Assembly (NCBI GenBank): GCA_964631945.1
Contig: CAZWAY010000001.1
Location: forward strand, 68,155-132,154
DNA: 64,000 bases
From: JABFRZ01 sp964631945
GTDB taxonomy: Bacteria; Planctomycetota; UBA1135; GCA-002686595
Direction of reading: 5' to 3'
This document shows positions 47,097 to 57,155 of the stretch, piece after piece (the first letter of the stretch is position 1; every line of letters starts with the position of its first letter). The notes beneath the pieces were generated by a model. That model did no database searches, was not told the origin of the DNA, and saw only the letters and a list, made by a program, of their open reading frames with translations. The position numbers and the translations under genes were made by a program.

Positions 47097-48002
47097 CTAC
47101 TGCGGATAGCGCTCGGCGCGCTGGGGGACCACGAGGATCGGCCCGCGGGCGTGGCGCAGGACCGAATGGGCGCAGCTGCCCAGCACGGCGCGCGAGAAGC
47201 CCGTGTGTCCGTGGGTTCCCATGACGATCAGGTCGGTCGTGCCGGCCTGCGCCACGATCCGCTCGGGCGGGTCGCCCTCGTCGAACTCGGTCTCGATCGG
47301 GAGCGCGCCCCAGTCGAAGGCGGCGACCAGCGCGCGCGTGGCGGCGCGCTCGTGCTCGCGCAGGCTGTCGACCACGTAGGTCGGTCCCGCGGCCACGCCG
47401 CCGAGCGGGTCGTAGGCGAAGGCCGGCGGCACGAAGACGTGCAGCACGCGCACCGGGACCTCGAAGCGCGTCGCGAGGCTGCGCGCCGCGCGCAGCACGA
47501 GCTCGGTCGAGGGCGAGAGGTCGATCGGCGCGAGCACGCGCTCGAAGCGCCGGCCCTCGGCCGGTTCCACCCAGACGGGACAGGCGCTCTTCGCCAGCAC
47601 GGCCCGGCCCGTCCCGCCGAAGTCGAAGGGCCGGCGGTGTCGGTGCGCGCCGATCACGATCAGATCGGCCGCGTGCGCCTGAGCGAAGGAGAGCAGCGCC
47701 TGCGCCCCGCTGCCGGGCTCCACGTGCAGGTACTCGTCCAGCGGCATCTCGGCGTAGACGGGGTCCTCGACCAGCAGCTCGAGCTTGCCGCGCGCCGCCT
47801 CGAGCGCGCGCTCGTGGGCGCGGGTCGCGTACTCGGCGAAGAACGCCCGGCGCGCGTCGCCGAGGTTGGGCTCCTGCACGCCCACGCCGTGCACGACGTC
47901 GAGCCGCGCCCCGAACTCGCGCGCGAGCCCCATGGCGCGGACGACGGCCCGGTCGGACAGCTTGCCGAGCTCCAGCCCGACCACGATACGGCGCACCTGC
48001 AT
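47097..48002 (-). CDS. Tandem universal stress protein
   Basis: 301 residues with two Usp domains. Domain 1 starts MQVRRIVVGLELGKLSDRAV and has DLIVIGAHRHRRPFDFGGTG. Domain 2 has FERVLAPIDLSPSTELVLRA, then DLIVMGTHGHTGFSRAVLGS and GPILVVP. The G-x2-G-x9-G(S/T) nucleotide-binding motif is clear in domain 2 and modified in domain 1. Cytoplasmic; the family is induced by stress or starvation. Stands alone. Confidence 0.9.
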   Translation of the reverse strand: MQVRRIVVGLELGKLSDRAVVRAMGLAREFGARLDVVHGVGVQEPNLGDARRAFFAEYATRAHERALEAARGKLELLVEDPVYAEMPLDEYLHVEPGSGAQALLSFAQAHAADLIVIGAHRHRRPFDFGGTGRAVLAKSACPVWVEPAEGRRFERVLAPIDLSPSTELVLRAARSLATRFEVPVRVLHVFVPPAFAYDPLGGVAAGPTYVVDSLREHERAATRALVAAFDWGALPIETEFDEGDPPERIVAQAGTTDLIVMGTHGHTGFSRAVLGSCAHSVLRHARGPILVVPQRAERYPQ

Positions 48003-48146
48003 CGGGAACCTCGCGCGAAGGCGACCTCGGGGAGGACCTCTCGCACCCCGAGCCTCGCCGCGCGCGCCCGTTCCATCCATACGCCCTTGGGCCCGGTACG
48101 GCGTAGCGCCCGCACGGGCGGCGCTCGTCTATCGTGGTCAGGGACG

Positions 48147-49256
48147 ATGGACGATCCCCGCGCTCCCGGCTCGCGCACGGCCACCGCGCTCGGCGAGCGC
48201 GTGCACGAGCGCCTGGCCTCGCTGCACGTCCTGATCGGCGACACCCCGCTGGTCGAGCTCGATTGCGCCCTGGACGGGGTGCGCGTGCGCGTGTTCGCGA
48301 AGCACGAGATCGTGAACATGACCGGCAGCATCAAGGACCGCATGGCGCTGCGCATCCTCGAGGAGGCCTGGCGCGCGGGCGAGCTGCGCGCGGGCAGCGT
48401 GATCGCCGAGGCCACCAGCGGCAACACGGGCATCGCCTTCGCGGCGCTCGGCCAGGCGCTCGGACACCCCGTGCGCATCTTCATGCCCGACTGGATGAGC
48501 CGCGAGCGCGCGCTCCTGATCCAGAGCCTGGGCGCCGTGGTCGTGCCGGTCTCGGCCAGCGAGGGCGGCTTCCTCGGCAGCATCGCGCGCGCCGACGAGT
48601 TCGCGCGCACGAGCGGCGAGCACGTGTTCCTGCCGCACCAGTTCGCCAACGACGCCAACGCGCGCGCCCACGCCGAGGGCACGGGGCCCGAGCTGCTGAC
48701 ACAGCTGCGCCGCGCGGGCGTCGAACCGCGGGCCTTCGTGGCCGGCGTGGGCACCGGCGGGACGGTGATGGGCGTCGGCGCCTACCTGCGGGCCGAGGTG
48801 CCGGGCCTGTGCGTGCACCCGCTCGAGCCCGCCAACTCGCCCACCCTGCGGACGGGCTGCAAGCGCGGCCAGCACCGCATCCAGGGCATCAGCGACGAGT
48901 TCGTGCCCGCGCTGGTGCGCCTCGCCGAGCTCGACGCGATCGTCGACGTGCGCGACGGCGACGCCATCCTGGCGGCGCAACGACTGGCGCGCGAGCTCGG
49001 CCTGGGCGTCGGCATCAGCTCGGGCGCGAACCTGCTCGGCGCGCTCCAGGTCGGCCGCACCCTGGGCCCGGATTGCGCGGTCGCCACGGTCTTCCCCGAC
49101 AGCAACAAGAAGTACCTCTCGACCGATCTCCTGCGCGCGGAACCGGCCCAGGAGCACGACCTCGCCCCGCGCATCGAGTTCCGCGCCGTGCGCGTGCACC
49201 CCCGCGCCGGGCTCGGATGGCACGCGGCGCAGACGCGCGGCGTTCCCGGCGCGTAA
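48147..49256 (+). CDS. Cysteine synthase family PLP-dependent enzyme
   Basis: 369 residues. The PLP lysine is in VNMTGSIKDRMALRILEEAW, the phosphate loop in EATSGNTGIAFAALG and GVGTGGTVMGVGAYL, and the closing region in HRIQGISDEFVPALV. This is O-acetylserine sulfhydrylase architecture, so it likely makes L-cysteine from O-acetylserine and sulfide; other beta-replacement substrates are possible. The C-terminus is about 40 residues longer than typical CysK. ATG at 48147 has AGGG nearby. Confidence 0.88.
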   Translation: MDDPRAPGSRTATALGERVHERLASLHVLIGDTPLVELDCALDGVRVRVFAKHEIVNMTGSIKDRMALRILEEAWRAGELRAGSVIAEATSGNTGIAFAALGQALGHPVRIFMPDWMSRERALLIQSLGAVVVPVSASEGGFLGSIARADEFARTSGEHVFLPHQFANDANARAHAEGTGPELLTQLRRAGVEPRAFVAGVGTGGTVMGVGAYLRAEVPGLCVHPLEPANSPTLRTGCKRGQHRIQGISDEFVPALVRLAELDAIVDVRDGDAILAAQRLARELGLGVGISSGANLLGALQVGRTLGPDCAVATVFPDSNKKYLSTDLLRAEPAQEHDLAPRIEFRAVRVHPRAGLGWHAAQTRGVPGA

Positions 49257-49293
49257 GGAGCGGAGCCGCGCGGGTCGAAGCTCGTCCGCTCGG

Positions 49294-52200
49294 CTACTCG
49301 CTCGCGCGCGGCGCCGGCCGGGTCGGCACGAGCGGCTCGATCCAGCGCGTGGCCGGGCGCGTGTTCCATTCGCGCCGGTAGGCGCGGTGGACCTCGTCGT
49401 CGGGGTAGCCCTCATCCGCGCCGTAGGGGTAGGCGCTCATGCCGTGGAACGGCAGCGGCTCGACGTACAGTGCCTCGAGCGTGTTCGGGTCGCGGTCCTT
49501 GGCCCAGCCGTCGAGGAACACCAGGAAGTCGCGGCGCCAGCCGTCCGCGAGCGGCGGCAGCCCGCGCGCGTCGAAGCGCACGGTCAACGCGTCGCCCGCG
49601 CCCAGGATCGCGAAGCAGTCGTCGATCGCGCCCACGAGCGCCACGGTGTCGCCGAGGCGCGTGTACAGGCCGGGGTGCTGGTTCCAGCGCGGGACGGGCG
49701 CGCGCTCGTCCCAGGTGAACCACTCGCCCGCGTGCGGACCGAAGGGCAGGAACGAGCGCGAGAAGCCGCGCTGCCAGAGCTCGGCCGAGACGGGCTCGAG
49801 CGGCGTCGTGACGGTCGGCGCATCCTGCGTCTCGGTCCCGAGCCGGATCGAGTCCCAGTAGAGCCGCAGGGTCGAGGTGAGTCGGAGGCGCGGGTCGTCG
49901 CGGTTCAGGAGCGCGCTCACGTCGACCACCATCGTCTTGAGCTTCCCGGCCGGGAAGCCGAGCGGGCCGAGCTCCCTCCAGCCCCCCGTTCCGTCCGGGA
50001 CCGACAGGAGCGGCGGCACGAACTCCAGGTCGGGGTGGGGCGCGACCGCCATGTTGACGCTCGCATCGGTCCAGTAGAACCAGCCGTTCAGGAACAGCCT
50101 CAGCCGCGCGGCGTCGCGCACGCGCGCGGCGTCGAAGGCGAGCTCGAGACGGTACGCGCTCGCGAGCCCGAGGTAGGGCCCCGGCTGCTCCTCGAACGGG
50201 ACGGCGAAGGCGCGGTCGTCGCGCGCCAGCTCGCGCGCCCAGTCGCGCCCGACCTGGTCGATGGCCGTGAGCGGCACGAGCGGGTCCGCGACGGTGTGCG
50301 TGCGCGCCTCCGGGAAGGGCGGGAACGAGAAGCGCTCGTTCGGGAAGACCTCGACCCCCGCCGGGTGATCCAGCACGTCGAGGCGGATGCGATCGAGGTA
50401 GGTGACCTCGCGCAGCTCCTCGGTGAACTGCAGCTCGTAGAACCCGTCCTTCGGCACGAGCTGCTCGCCCTTCACCAGCACGTACTCGTCGTGGTCGGGC
50501 GGCACCATCATGGGCGGCGCGCCCGGCATGCCGGGCGCCATCGGCAGTCCGAGCGGCGTGATGCCGAGCACGTCCGTGACGAACTCGTAGGTCGTGCCGT
50601 TCCAGGTGTAGAGGAACGGGCACGAGCCGATCAGGCCCACGCGCTGCGCGACCAGGCGCTCGAGCGCGGGCTGCAGGCCGAACAGGCCCTGCACCACGCC
50701 GTTCGGCCAGGTCACGCGCAGCACGTCGATCGGATCGCCGCCGAAGCCGACCAGCTCCGGCTGGCCGCGGTAGTAGAGCCGGCGGTAGGCGAGTCCCGCG
50801 CGCAGCTCGACGATCGCGCCCACGCCGCGCGCGTTGTCCTTGTGGCCCTGCAGGGCCAGCACGAGTCCGGCGCCGGTGCCCTCGGCGAGGTACGCGAAGA
50901 GTCCACGCTCGTCGAGGCGCACGAGGTCCTGGTCGTGGTCGCGGTCGAGATCGGCCACGCGCACGCTCGCCCGCCCCGCGTGCGGGCTCGCGAAGGGCTC
51001 GCCCAGCGTGAAGGCCACGCCGCCGTCGGCGAAACCCGGCGCGAACAGGCCGCTGGCCGGGGCCTGCGCGCTCGGCCACAGGAGGTCGAAGGTCCCGTCG
51101 AGGTCCCAGTCGACCGCGCGCGGCTCGCCGGTCGGGGCGCTGGCGATGGCGATGCGCCGAGGCGTGCTCGTCCAGCCGCCGAGCACGGTGCGGGTGTGCA
51201 GCACGACCTCGCTCGCCGTCACCAGCGCGAGATCGGGCCAGGAGTCGCCGTCGAAGTCGGCCGCCACGATCCAGCCGCCCGTGAGCCCGGCGGGCAGGTC
51301 CGCGCTCGCGTCCGCGAAGCGTCCGCCGCGCTCGTTGCTCGCCAGCTTCGCGCCGCCGCCCTCCGGCGCGAGGAACAGCACGTCGACGTCGTTGTCACGA
51401 TCGAAGTCCTCGGCCAGCGCGCGCCAGTCGGCGCCGATGCCGGCCGGGAGGCCGGCGTGCGCGCTCGCGTCCGTGAGCCCGCCCGTGCCGTCCAGGCCGT
51501 CGTTGCGCAGGATGCGCGGGCCGCCCGCGGTGCAGGCCAGGACGTCGACGTCGCCATCGTGGTCGAAGTCGAGCTCGAGCAGCGTCGCGCCGCCCGCCAG
51601 GGACGCCAGCGGCGTCGTCGCCGCGTCTCCGGAGGCGCCGACGTTCTCCAGCATCCGCAGACCCTCGGCGTCCGCGAGCACGAGATCGAGCTGGCGGTCG
51701 CTCTGCTCCTTCTGCTTGCCGTCGGTGCCCTTGACCGCGCCCGCGTTCATGCGATCGAGCGGCACGAGATCGGCCACGGCACCCGTGTACACGCTGTGCG
51801 GCACCTCCGTGGCCGAGCCGATGCGCACGCCGCCGGGTCCGAAGGCGAGCAGCGTCGCGCGCGGCTCGAAGGCATACAGCTCCTCGCGGTCGACGCCGCT
51901 CTCGGCGCCGACGTCGCGCGTCACGTTCGGCTCGAGCTGCAGCACGCACACGTCCACCAGGCCCGCGGCCGGGCCGAGCGCGAGCGTGCGCAGCTTCGCC
52001 GTCCGGAACTCGCGGGTCGGCAGCGCGAACAGGCCGGGCGTGTGCGGCTGCACGGCTCCCAGCGTGTCGGGCTCGTGCGCCGGCACGCCCGGCCGCGACA
52101 CGCCGCGCGCCTCCAGCACGCTCATCTCGTCGAACAGCGCCTGGCCCTCGGCGGCCTTGTCCTGGCGGATCAGCGACTGCCCCAGGCGGTACAGCACCGT

Positions 52201-52755
52201 CATGCGCCAGCCCCCCATCTGCTCGGCCGGGATCGCCAGCAGCTCACGGTAGAGGCGCTGGGACTCCTGCTCGAGCTCGGGTTCGTCGAGGTCGTCGAGG
52301 GTCGAGGCCAGCGCCAGGGTGACGGTGTGGTCCCCCGGGACCCGCGCGTGCAGGCGGCGCAGCACCGCCAGCGCCGCGCGCGAGTCGTAGTCGACCGCCG
52401 CCAGGCGGTACTCGCACCACAGCACGCGCGGATCCTCGGGGGCCAGCGCGCGGGCCCGCTCGACCAGGGGCCGGGCCTTGGCCGCGCGGTCGTCGGCCTC
52501 GTTGATCGCGAGCTGGACGTTGGCCGCGCGCAGCAGGTCCTCGAGCGTCGCCTGCTTGCCGCTGACGAGGGGCTGCAGGATCTCGAGGGCCTCGCTCCAG
52601 CGCGCTCGGGCGGCGAGATCCGCGGCCCGGTCCCGCGCCAGCACGGTTTCGGGTAGAACAGGGCCGTCCTCGGATCCGTGGCGGCACGCGGAGCCCAGGG
52701 CGCTCCAGGAACATGCGATCACGAACGCGAACCAGCGGGAACTCGAATGCGACAT
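49294..52755 (-). CDS. CRTAC1/FG-GAP lipoprotein with large C-terminal domain
   Basis: 1153 residues. The start at 52755 (MSHSSSRWFAFVIACSWSALGSAC) gives a lipobox. Residues about 40-190 are TPR-like helices (AANVQLAINEADDRAAKARP). The middle has FG-GAP/VCBS repeats (LLELDFDHDGDVDVLACTAG) and an ASPIC/UnbV-like part (GVGAIVELRAGLAYRRL, VLRVTWPNGVVQGLFG). The last 400 residues are a beta-rich region (LYTWNGTTYEFVTDVLG) seen in long CRTAC1 proteins. It diverges from the CRTAC1-thioredoxin gene with only 33 bp between starts. Confidence 0.82.
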   Translation of the reverse strand: MSHSSSRWFAFVIACSWSALGSACRHGSEDGPVLPETVLARDRAADLAARARWSEALEILQPLVSGKQATLEDLLRAANVQLAINEADDRAAKARPLVERARALAPEDPRVLWCEYRLAAVDYDSRAALAVLRRLHARVPGDHTVTLALASTLDDLDEPELEQESQRLYRELLAIPAEQMGGWRMTVLYRLGQSLIRQDKAAEGQALFDEMSVLEARGVSRPGVPAHEPDTLGAVQPHTPGLFALPTREFRTAKLRTLALGPAAGLVDVCVLQLEPNVTRDVGAESGVDREELYAFEPRATLLAFGPGGVRIGSATEVPHSVYTGAVADLVPLDRMNAGAVKGTDGKQKEQSDRQLDLVLADAEGLRMLENVGASGDAATTPLASLAGGATLLELDFDHDGDVDVLACTAGGPRILRNDGLDGTGGLTDASAHAGLPAGIGADWRALAEDFDRDNDVDVLFLAPEGGGAKLASNERGGRFADASADLPAGLTGGWIVAADFDGDSWPDLALVTASEVVLHTRTVLGGWTSTPRRIAIASAPTGEPRAVDWDLDGTFDLLWPSAQAPASGLFAPGFADGGVAFTLGEPFASPHAGRASVRVADLDRDHDQDLVRLDERGLFAYLAEGTGAGLVLALQGHKDNARGVGAIVELRAGLAYRRLYYRGQPELVGFGGDPIDVLRVTWPNGVVQGLFGLQPALERLVAQRVGLIGSCPFLYTWNGTTYEFVTDVLGITPLGLPMAPGMPGAPPMMVPPDHDEYVLVKGEQLVPKDGFYELQFTEELREVTYLDRIRLDVLDHPAGVEVFPNERFSFPPFPEARTHTVADPLVPLTAIDQVGRDWARELARDDRAFAVPFEEQPGPYLGLASAYRLELAFDAARVRDAARLRLFLNGWFYWTDASVNMAVAPHPDLEFVPPLLSVPDGTGGWRELGPLGFPAGKLKTMVVDVSALLNRDDPRLRLTSTLRLYWDSIRLGTETQDAPTVTTPLEPVSAELWQRGFSRSFLPFGPHAGEWFTWDERAPVPRWNQHPGLYTRLGDTVALVGAIDDCFAILGAGDALTVRFDARGLPPLADGWRRDFLVFLDGWAKDRDPNTLEALYVEPLPFHGMSAYPYGADEGYPDDEVHRAYRREWNTRPATRWIEPLVPTRPAPRASE

Positions 52756-52788
52756 AGCGATGGGAAGGGGCTCGCCCCGGAGCGGGGC

Positions 52789-55683
52789 GTGGCCACTGTA
52801 CGCAAGCTCGGCGCTCGGCGTGGGCGCTGGGCCGGACTCGCCGCGACGGCGCTGCTGGCGGCCTGCTCGCGCGCGCCCGAGGAGGCCGCGCCCGCGGCCC
52901 CGGCTCCGCTGGCGCTCGCGCTGCCCACGCCCTCGGCCCCCGAGCGCAGCGCGCTGCCCGCGACGATCGAGATCCCGAGTCCCGACAACCCCGTCGTCAA
53001 CCTCGACGTGGTCGAGGACTCGTCCGAGGCCGTCGCCAACACCCTGATCGACCTGGCCGACAAGCTGCGCCGGCGCGACTTCACCGCGGCCGAGGCCTGG
53101 TTCCAGGCGGGTTTCGTGGGGCACGCGCTGGCGCCGCTCTCCACCGCGAAGGTCGAGACGCTGCCCGCGGGCGCCAGGAAGACCGGCTACGACGTCTCCA
53201 AGCCCACGGTCGTCGATCGCGCCGGCTTCCTCGCGGCCGTGAAGGAGCTCATCGGCCCCTGGAAGCAGGTCGAGTGGGTCACGCCCAAGGTCAAGGCGGC
53301 CGAGTTCCAGACGGGCCTGCCGGCCTGGGGTCGCGTGCGCCAGCAGTGGAGCTTCTACGGCACGGGCGCCGATGGCGGCCCGCGCTCGCTGGTGATCTGG
53401 GCCTGGACGCGCGTCGAGAGCGTCGAGGGTCGCTGGCAGCTCAGCCACTTCGCGCTCGAGTCCTTCGACGAGATGAGCCGCGCGCGCGCGCTGTTCACCG
53501 ACGTGGCCACCTCGAGCGGCCTGGCCCATGCCGGCATCCGCTTCGGCCGCCCGGGCAACCAGAGCTTCGCCTGGAACGGCGCGGCCGCGGGCGACGCCAA
53601 CGGCGACGGGCTGTTCGACCTCTTCGTGCCCTCCTACCCGAACAACTTCCTGTACCTGGCGCAGCCGGCCGGCGGCTTCGCCGACGAGGGCGAGAGCCGC
53701 GGCGTGGCCACCAAGCCGGGCGGCACGGGCGCGGTCTTCTTCGATTTCGACGACGACCAGGACCAGGACCTGGCGGTGGCCGACGTGGGCTGGAAGCAGG
53801 GCGACGAGATCGGCGGGAACCCGCTGCGGCTGTTCGTCAACGACGGCCAGGGGCACTTCGTCGAGCGCGGACTCGAGCTCGGCTTCGGCGACTTCACCCA
53901 CGCCTTCTCGCTCACGGCCCTGGACGCCGACCGCGACGGCTGGCTCGATCTGTACGTCTGCAACTACGGACGGGTCGAGGTCGAGCCCAACAACTCCTGG
54001 GTGCAGGCCACCAATGGCACGCCCGACCGCTTCTACCTCAACCTGGGCGGCCAGGGCTTCCACGAGGAGGCCCGCGAGCGCGGCCTGATCGACACCAGCT
54101 GGTCCTATGCCGCCGCCGCGGCCGACTTCGACCAGGACGGCGACTCCGATCTCTATGTCGCCAACGACTACGGCGTGAACGCGCTGTACGTGAACGACGG
54201 TGCGGGCCACTTCGGCGACCGGGCCAAGGAGCTCGGCGTCGAGGACCTCGGCAACGGCATGGGCGTGACCTGGGGCGACCTCGACACGGACGGACGGCTC
54301 GACCTGTACGTCTCGAACATGTCCTCGACGGCCGGCAAGCGCATCCTCGAGCGCATGCAGAAGAAGGACGACTCCTGGAAGAACCTCGCCAAGCTGGCCG
54401 CCGGGAACTCGATCTTCCTGGCCAAGGGCGCCGGGTTCGAGCGCGTGCCGAGCGCGCAGGGCGGGATCGGCGCGAGCTGGGCCTGGGCGCCCGCGCTGTT
54501 CGACATCGACCTGGACGGCAGGCTCGACGCGTACTGCTCGAGCGGTTACGTGACCGGCGACACGGCCGCCGACACATGAAGCACCTACTGGCGCCACGTG
54601 GTGGCGTCGACCTTCGAGAAGGGCTGTGAGCAGAGCATCGCCAAGCCGGACGTGGTCAACAGCTCGTCCTACCGCGGCTTCCACAGCGCGCAGATGTTCG
54701 AGCAGGGCCTCTCCTTCAGCGGCTTCGAGCGCAACAAGGTGTGGCTGAACGCGGGCGGGAAGTACGTCGACCTCTCGGACGTGTCCGGGGCGGACAATCC
54801 GAACGACTCGCGCGCCGCGGTCAGCGCCGACTTCGACGACGACGGCGACGTCGATCTGTTCGTGCACAACATCCAGCGCGAGCGCCACGACCTGTACCGC
54901 AACGACGCGGTCGAGCCCGGCGTGCACGGCTTCCTGAAGCTGCGCCTGCGCGCGACCACCTCGCAGTACGAGGCGATCGGCGCGACCGTGATCGTGAAGG
55001 GCCCGGCCGGGCCCGTGGCGCGCGCCCTGATGCGCGGCGACGGCTTCCTGTCGTGCTCCGCGCCCGAGCTCGTGTTCGGCCTCGGGACGGCGCGCGAGGC
55101 GGAGGTCGAGGTGCTGTGGCCGGGCGGCGCGCGCGAGTCCTTCGGCGCGCTGGCGGCCGGCACGCGCGCCTGGCTGGTCGAGAAGAGCGGCAAGCCCGAG
55201 CCCTATGCCGCCCGGCCGCGCCCGCTGCCGGACCCGCCCTCGCCGGGCCTGCGCCTCGGCGTGGGCGATCCGTTCCCGACGCTGCTGCTGGCCGACGCGG
55301 ACGGCCGGCCGCAGGAGCTCGACGTGCGCGCGCTCGCGCGCGGCAAGCCGGCGCTGGTGAACTTCTGGGCGAGCTACTGCGCGCCCTGCGTGGCCGAGCT
55401 GCCGCTGCTCCAGTCGCGCCACGTCGGCGGCGCCGAGACGGTCGTCGCGATCAGCCTGGACGTCGCCGCCGACGTGCCCAAGGCGCGGGCGGCCCTCGCG
55501 CGCGGCTCGACCTCGTTCCCGAGCTACTACCTCGCCGGCGCACCCGAGAAGGGCGCCGACGGCCGCAAGGCCCTTGTCGAGGTGATCGATCTCGAGCGCC
55601 TCTCCCTGCCGACCTCGATCCTGCTCTCGAAGGAGGGCCGCATCGTGCAGGTGCTGCACGGCCCGCTGACCGACGGACGCTAG
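52789..55683 (+). CDS. CRTAC1 (UnbV)-thioredoxin fusion lipoprotein; in-frame UGA, candidate selenoprotein
   Basis: The GTG at 52789 has GGAG six bases upstream; MATVRKLGARRGRWAGLAA ends in a LLAAC lipobox. Residues about 50-220 are an unassigned domain; 230-590 are FG-GAP/VCBS repeats (GDANGDGLFDLFVPS, DFDQDGDSDLYVANDYG). Codon 597 is TGA (54577-54579). The frame continues without drift: STYWRHVVA, further repeat, ASPIC/UnbV (EAIGATVIVKGPAG, VEVLWPGGARESFG), and a TlpA-like thioredoxin domain (LVNFWASYCAPCVAELPLL, CAPC at 864-867). Total 964 residues if read through; otherwise 596 residues plus a separate frame from 54598. Selenocysteine, nonsense mutation and sequence error are the alternatives. 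Confidence 0.75.
54577..54609 (+). promoter_or_regulatory. UGA codon with SECIS-like hairpin
   Basis: TGA at 54577-54579 is followed by a hairpin: 54589-54597 pairs with 54601-54609 (six Watson-Crick pairs nearest the loop, then G-U, G-C and U-G), closing the loop GTG at 54598-54600. The loop lies 18 nt after the UGA and begins G-U, as in bacterial SECIS elements. No selenocysteine tRNA or selA/selB is in the window. Confidence 0.55.
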
Positions 55684-55710
55684 CCCGCCTGGCTCGCCAC
55701 GACCACGCGG

Positions 55711-56406
55711 ATGCACGCTGGCGAGCTGATCTCCGACCTGCGCCTCCTGCCGCACTTCCGTGCGCTGCCGCTCGACCTGATGGAGGCCATCGCCGGCGTG
55801 TCCAGGCGCGTCGCCTGCAAGGCCGGACAGACGATCTTCAGCGAGGGCGAAGCGGTACGCGCCTTCTACTCGGTGTGCCGCGGAGCCGTGAAGATCTACC
55901 GCCTGTCCCCCGACGGGCGTGAGCAGGTGCTGCACCACCGGCGCGAGGGGCACACCTTCGCCGAGGCCGCCGTGCTCTCCATGCCGCGCTATCCGGCGCA
56001 CGCGGTGGCGGTCGAGGACAGCGAGCTGATCGAGATCGGGGCCGAGCGTTTCCTGGCACTGTTCCGGGCCGAACCGCGCCTGGCGGCGGCCATGGTCAGC
56101 TCGCTCTCGATGTGGCTGATCAGCCTGACCGAGCGGGTCGAGGAGCTCTCGCTGGCCAGCGCCAGCGCGCGCTTCGCGCACTACCTGCTGCGCTTGCCGT
56201 CGCGGGTCGAGGGCGGGCTGGTGGTGCTCGAGTTGCCGCTGGCCAAGAAGGAACTGGCCGCGCACCTGGCGATCACGCCCGAGACGATCTCGCGCCTGCT
56301 GCGGCGCTGGCAGGACGCCCGGCTCCTGCGCAGCGACGGCCGGCGCCTGGAGATCCTCGACGAGCGCCTGCTGGTGGCCATCGCCGATCGCGACGACCCG
56401 GCCTGA
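55711..56406 (+). CDS. Crp/Fnr family transcriptional regulator
   Basis: 231 residues. A cyclic-nucleotide-type sensor domain (residues 15-125; GQTIFSEGEAVRAFYSVCRG) is followed by a dimer helix and a winged helix. The recognition helix is in LAKKELAAHLAITPETISRL, with Glu-Thr-x2-Arg as in FNR-class proteins that read TTGA-type half sites. There is no N-terminal FNR [4Fe-4S] Cys cluster, so it is nearer to DNR/CRP types. It starts 27 bp after the CRTAC1-thioredoxin gene and precedes two matching palindromes. Confidence 0.9.
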   Translation: MHAGELISDLRLLPHFRALPLDLMEAIAGVSRRVACKAGQTIFSEGEAVRAFYSVCRGAVKIYRLSPDGREQVLHHRREGHTFAEAAVLSMPRYPAHAVAVEDSELIEIGAERFLALFRAEPRLAAAMVSSLSMWLISLTERVEELSLASASARFAHYLLRLPSRVEGGLVVLELPLAKKELAAHLAITPETISRLLRRWQDARLLRSDGRRLEILDERLLVAIADRDDPA

Positions 56407-56443
56407 CGACCCGCCCTGAGGAGCCGCGTGGGCCGTCCGGCGG

Positions 56444-56459
56444 CTTGACATCGGTCAAG
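56444..56459. promoter_or_regulatory. Crp/Fnr-type operator upstream of hemerythrin gene
   Basis: A perfect palindrome CTTGAC-ATCG-GTCAAG, about 90 bp before the hemerythrin start. It lies in a 22-bp stretch (56441-56462) identical to 57316-57337. TTGAC-N4-GTCAA is an FNR/DNR-like site; the adjacent regulator is the likely binder. Confidence 0.75.
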
Positions 56460-56549
56460 GAGCGGCGCGGGCCCGGAGTCGAGGATCCCTCCCGAGACGC
56501 CCGTCCCGGCGAAGCGCGCCGGGACCGCGCGCCTGCCCGAGGAAGAACC

Positions 56550-57155
56550 ATGCGCCCGACCGAGATCCTCAGCTCCGAACACCGCGTCATCGAACAGGTC
56601 CTGGACTGCCTCGAGGCCCTGGCCAGGGAGGCCCGCGACGGGGGCCGGCTCGACGTCGAGCGCGCCGGGACCGTGCTCGAGATCCTGCGCACCTTCGCCG
56701 ACCGCTGTCACCACGGCAAGGAAGAGGATCGCCTGTTCCCCATGCTGGTCGCGCGCGGCATGTCCACGCACGTCGGTCCGATCGCGGTCATGCTCGACGA
56801 CCACCGCGCCAGCCGCGAGCACATCCGTCGCATGGGCGCGGCTCGCGACGCGGCGGACGCGGCGCGCTTCGTGCCGGCCGCCCTCGACTACGTCGGCCTG
56901 TTGCGCGACCACATCGCCAAGGAGGACAGCGTGCTCTTCCCGCTGGCGGAGTCGATGCTCGACGAGACCGCGCGCGGGGTCCTGCTGGACTCCTTCCGCT
57001 CCTTCGAGCACCACGACCTCGGGGCCGGCACGCACGAGCGCATGCTGGCCATGGCCGACGAGCTCGCACGGCACTACGGCGTGCCGCTCGCCGCCGAACG
57101 CGGTCCGGCGCACCTGGCCCAGGGGCGCTGCGGCCACGGCTATCCCTGTCACTGA
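56550..57155 (+). CDS. Hemerythrin domain protein
   Basis: 201 residues, ATG at 56550 after GAGGAAG. The hemerythrin helices carry the ligand pattern SEHRVIEQVLD, CHHGKEEDRLFP, LDDHRASREHIRRM and LRDHIAKEDSVLFP, which fits the His/Glu/Asp di-iron site. Bacterial hemerythrins bind O2 or relate to NO and iron stress. It follows an FNR-type operator and precedes another, so it is probably co-controlled with the respiratory operon. Confidence 0.88.
   Translation: MRPTEILSSEHRVIEQVLDCLEALAREARDGGRLDVERAGTVLEILRTFADRCHHGKEEDRLFPMLVARGMSTHVGPIAVMLDDHRASREHIRRMGAARDAADAARFVPAALDYVGLLRDHIAKEDSVLFPLAESMLDETARGVLLDSFRSFEHHDLGAGTHERMLAMADELARHYGVPLAAERGPAHLAQGRCGHGYPCH

Noticed and set aside
52756..56451. 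Leftward frame extending the CRTAC1 gene upstream to 56451
   Set aside because: It runs antisense to three real genes and lacks homology; the lipoprotein signal at 52755 marks the start.
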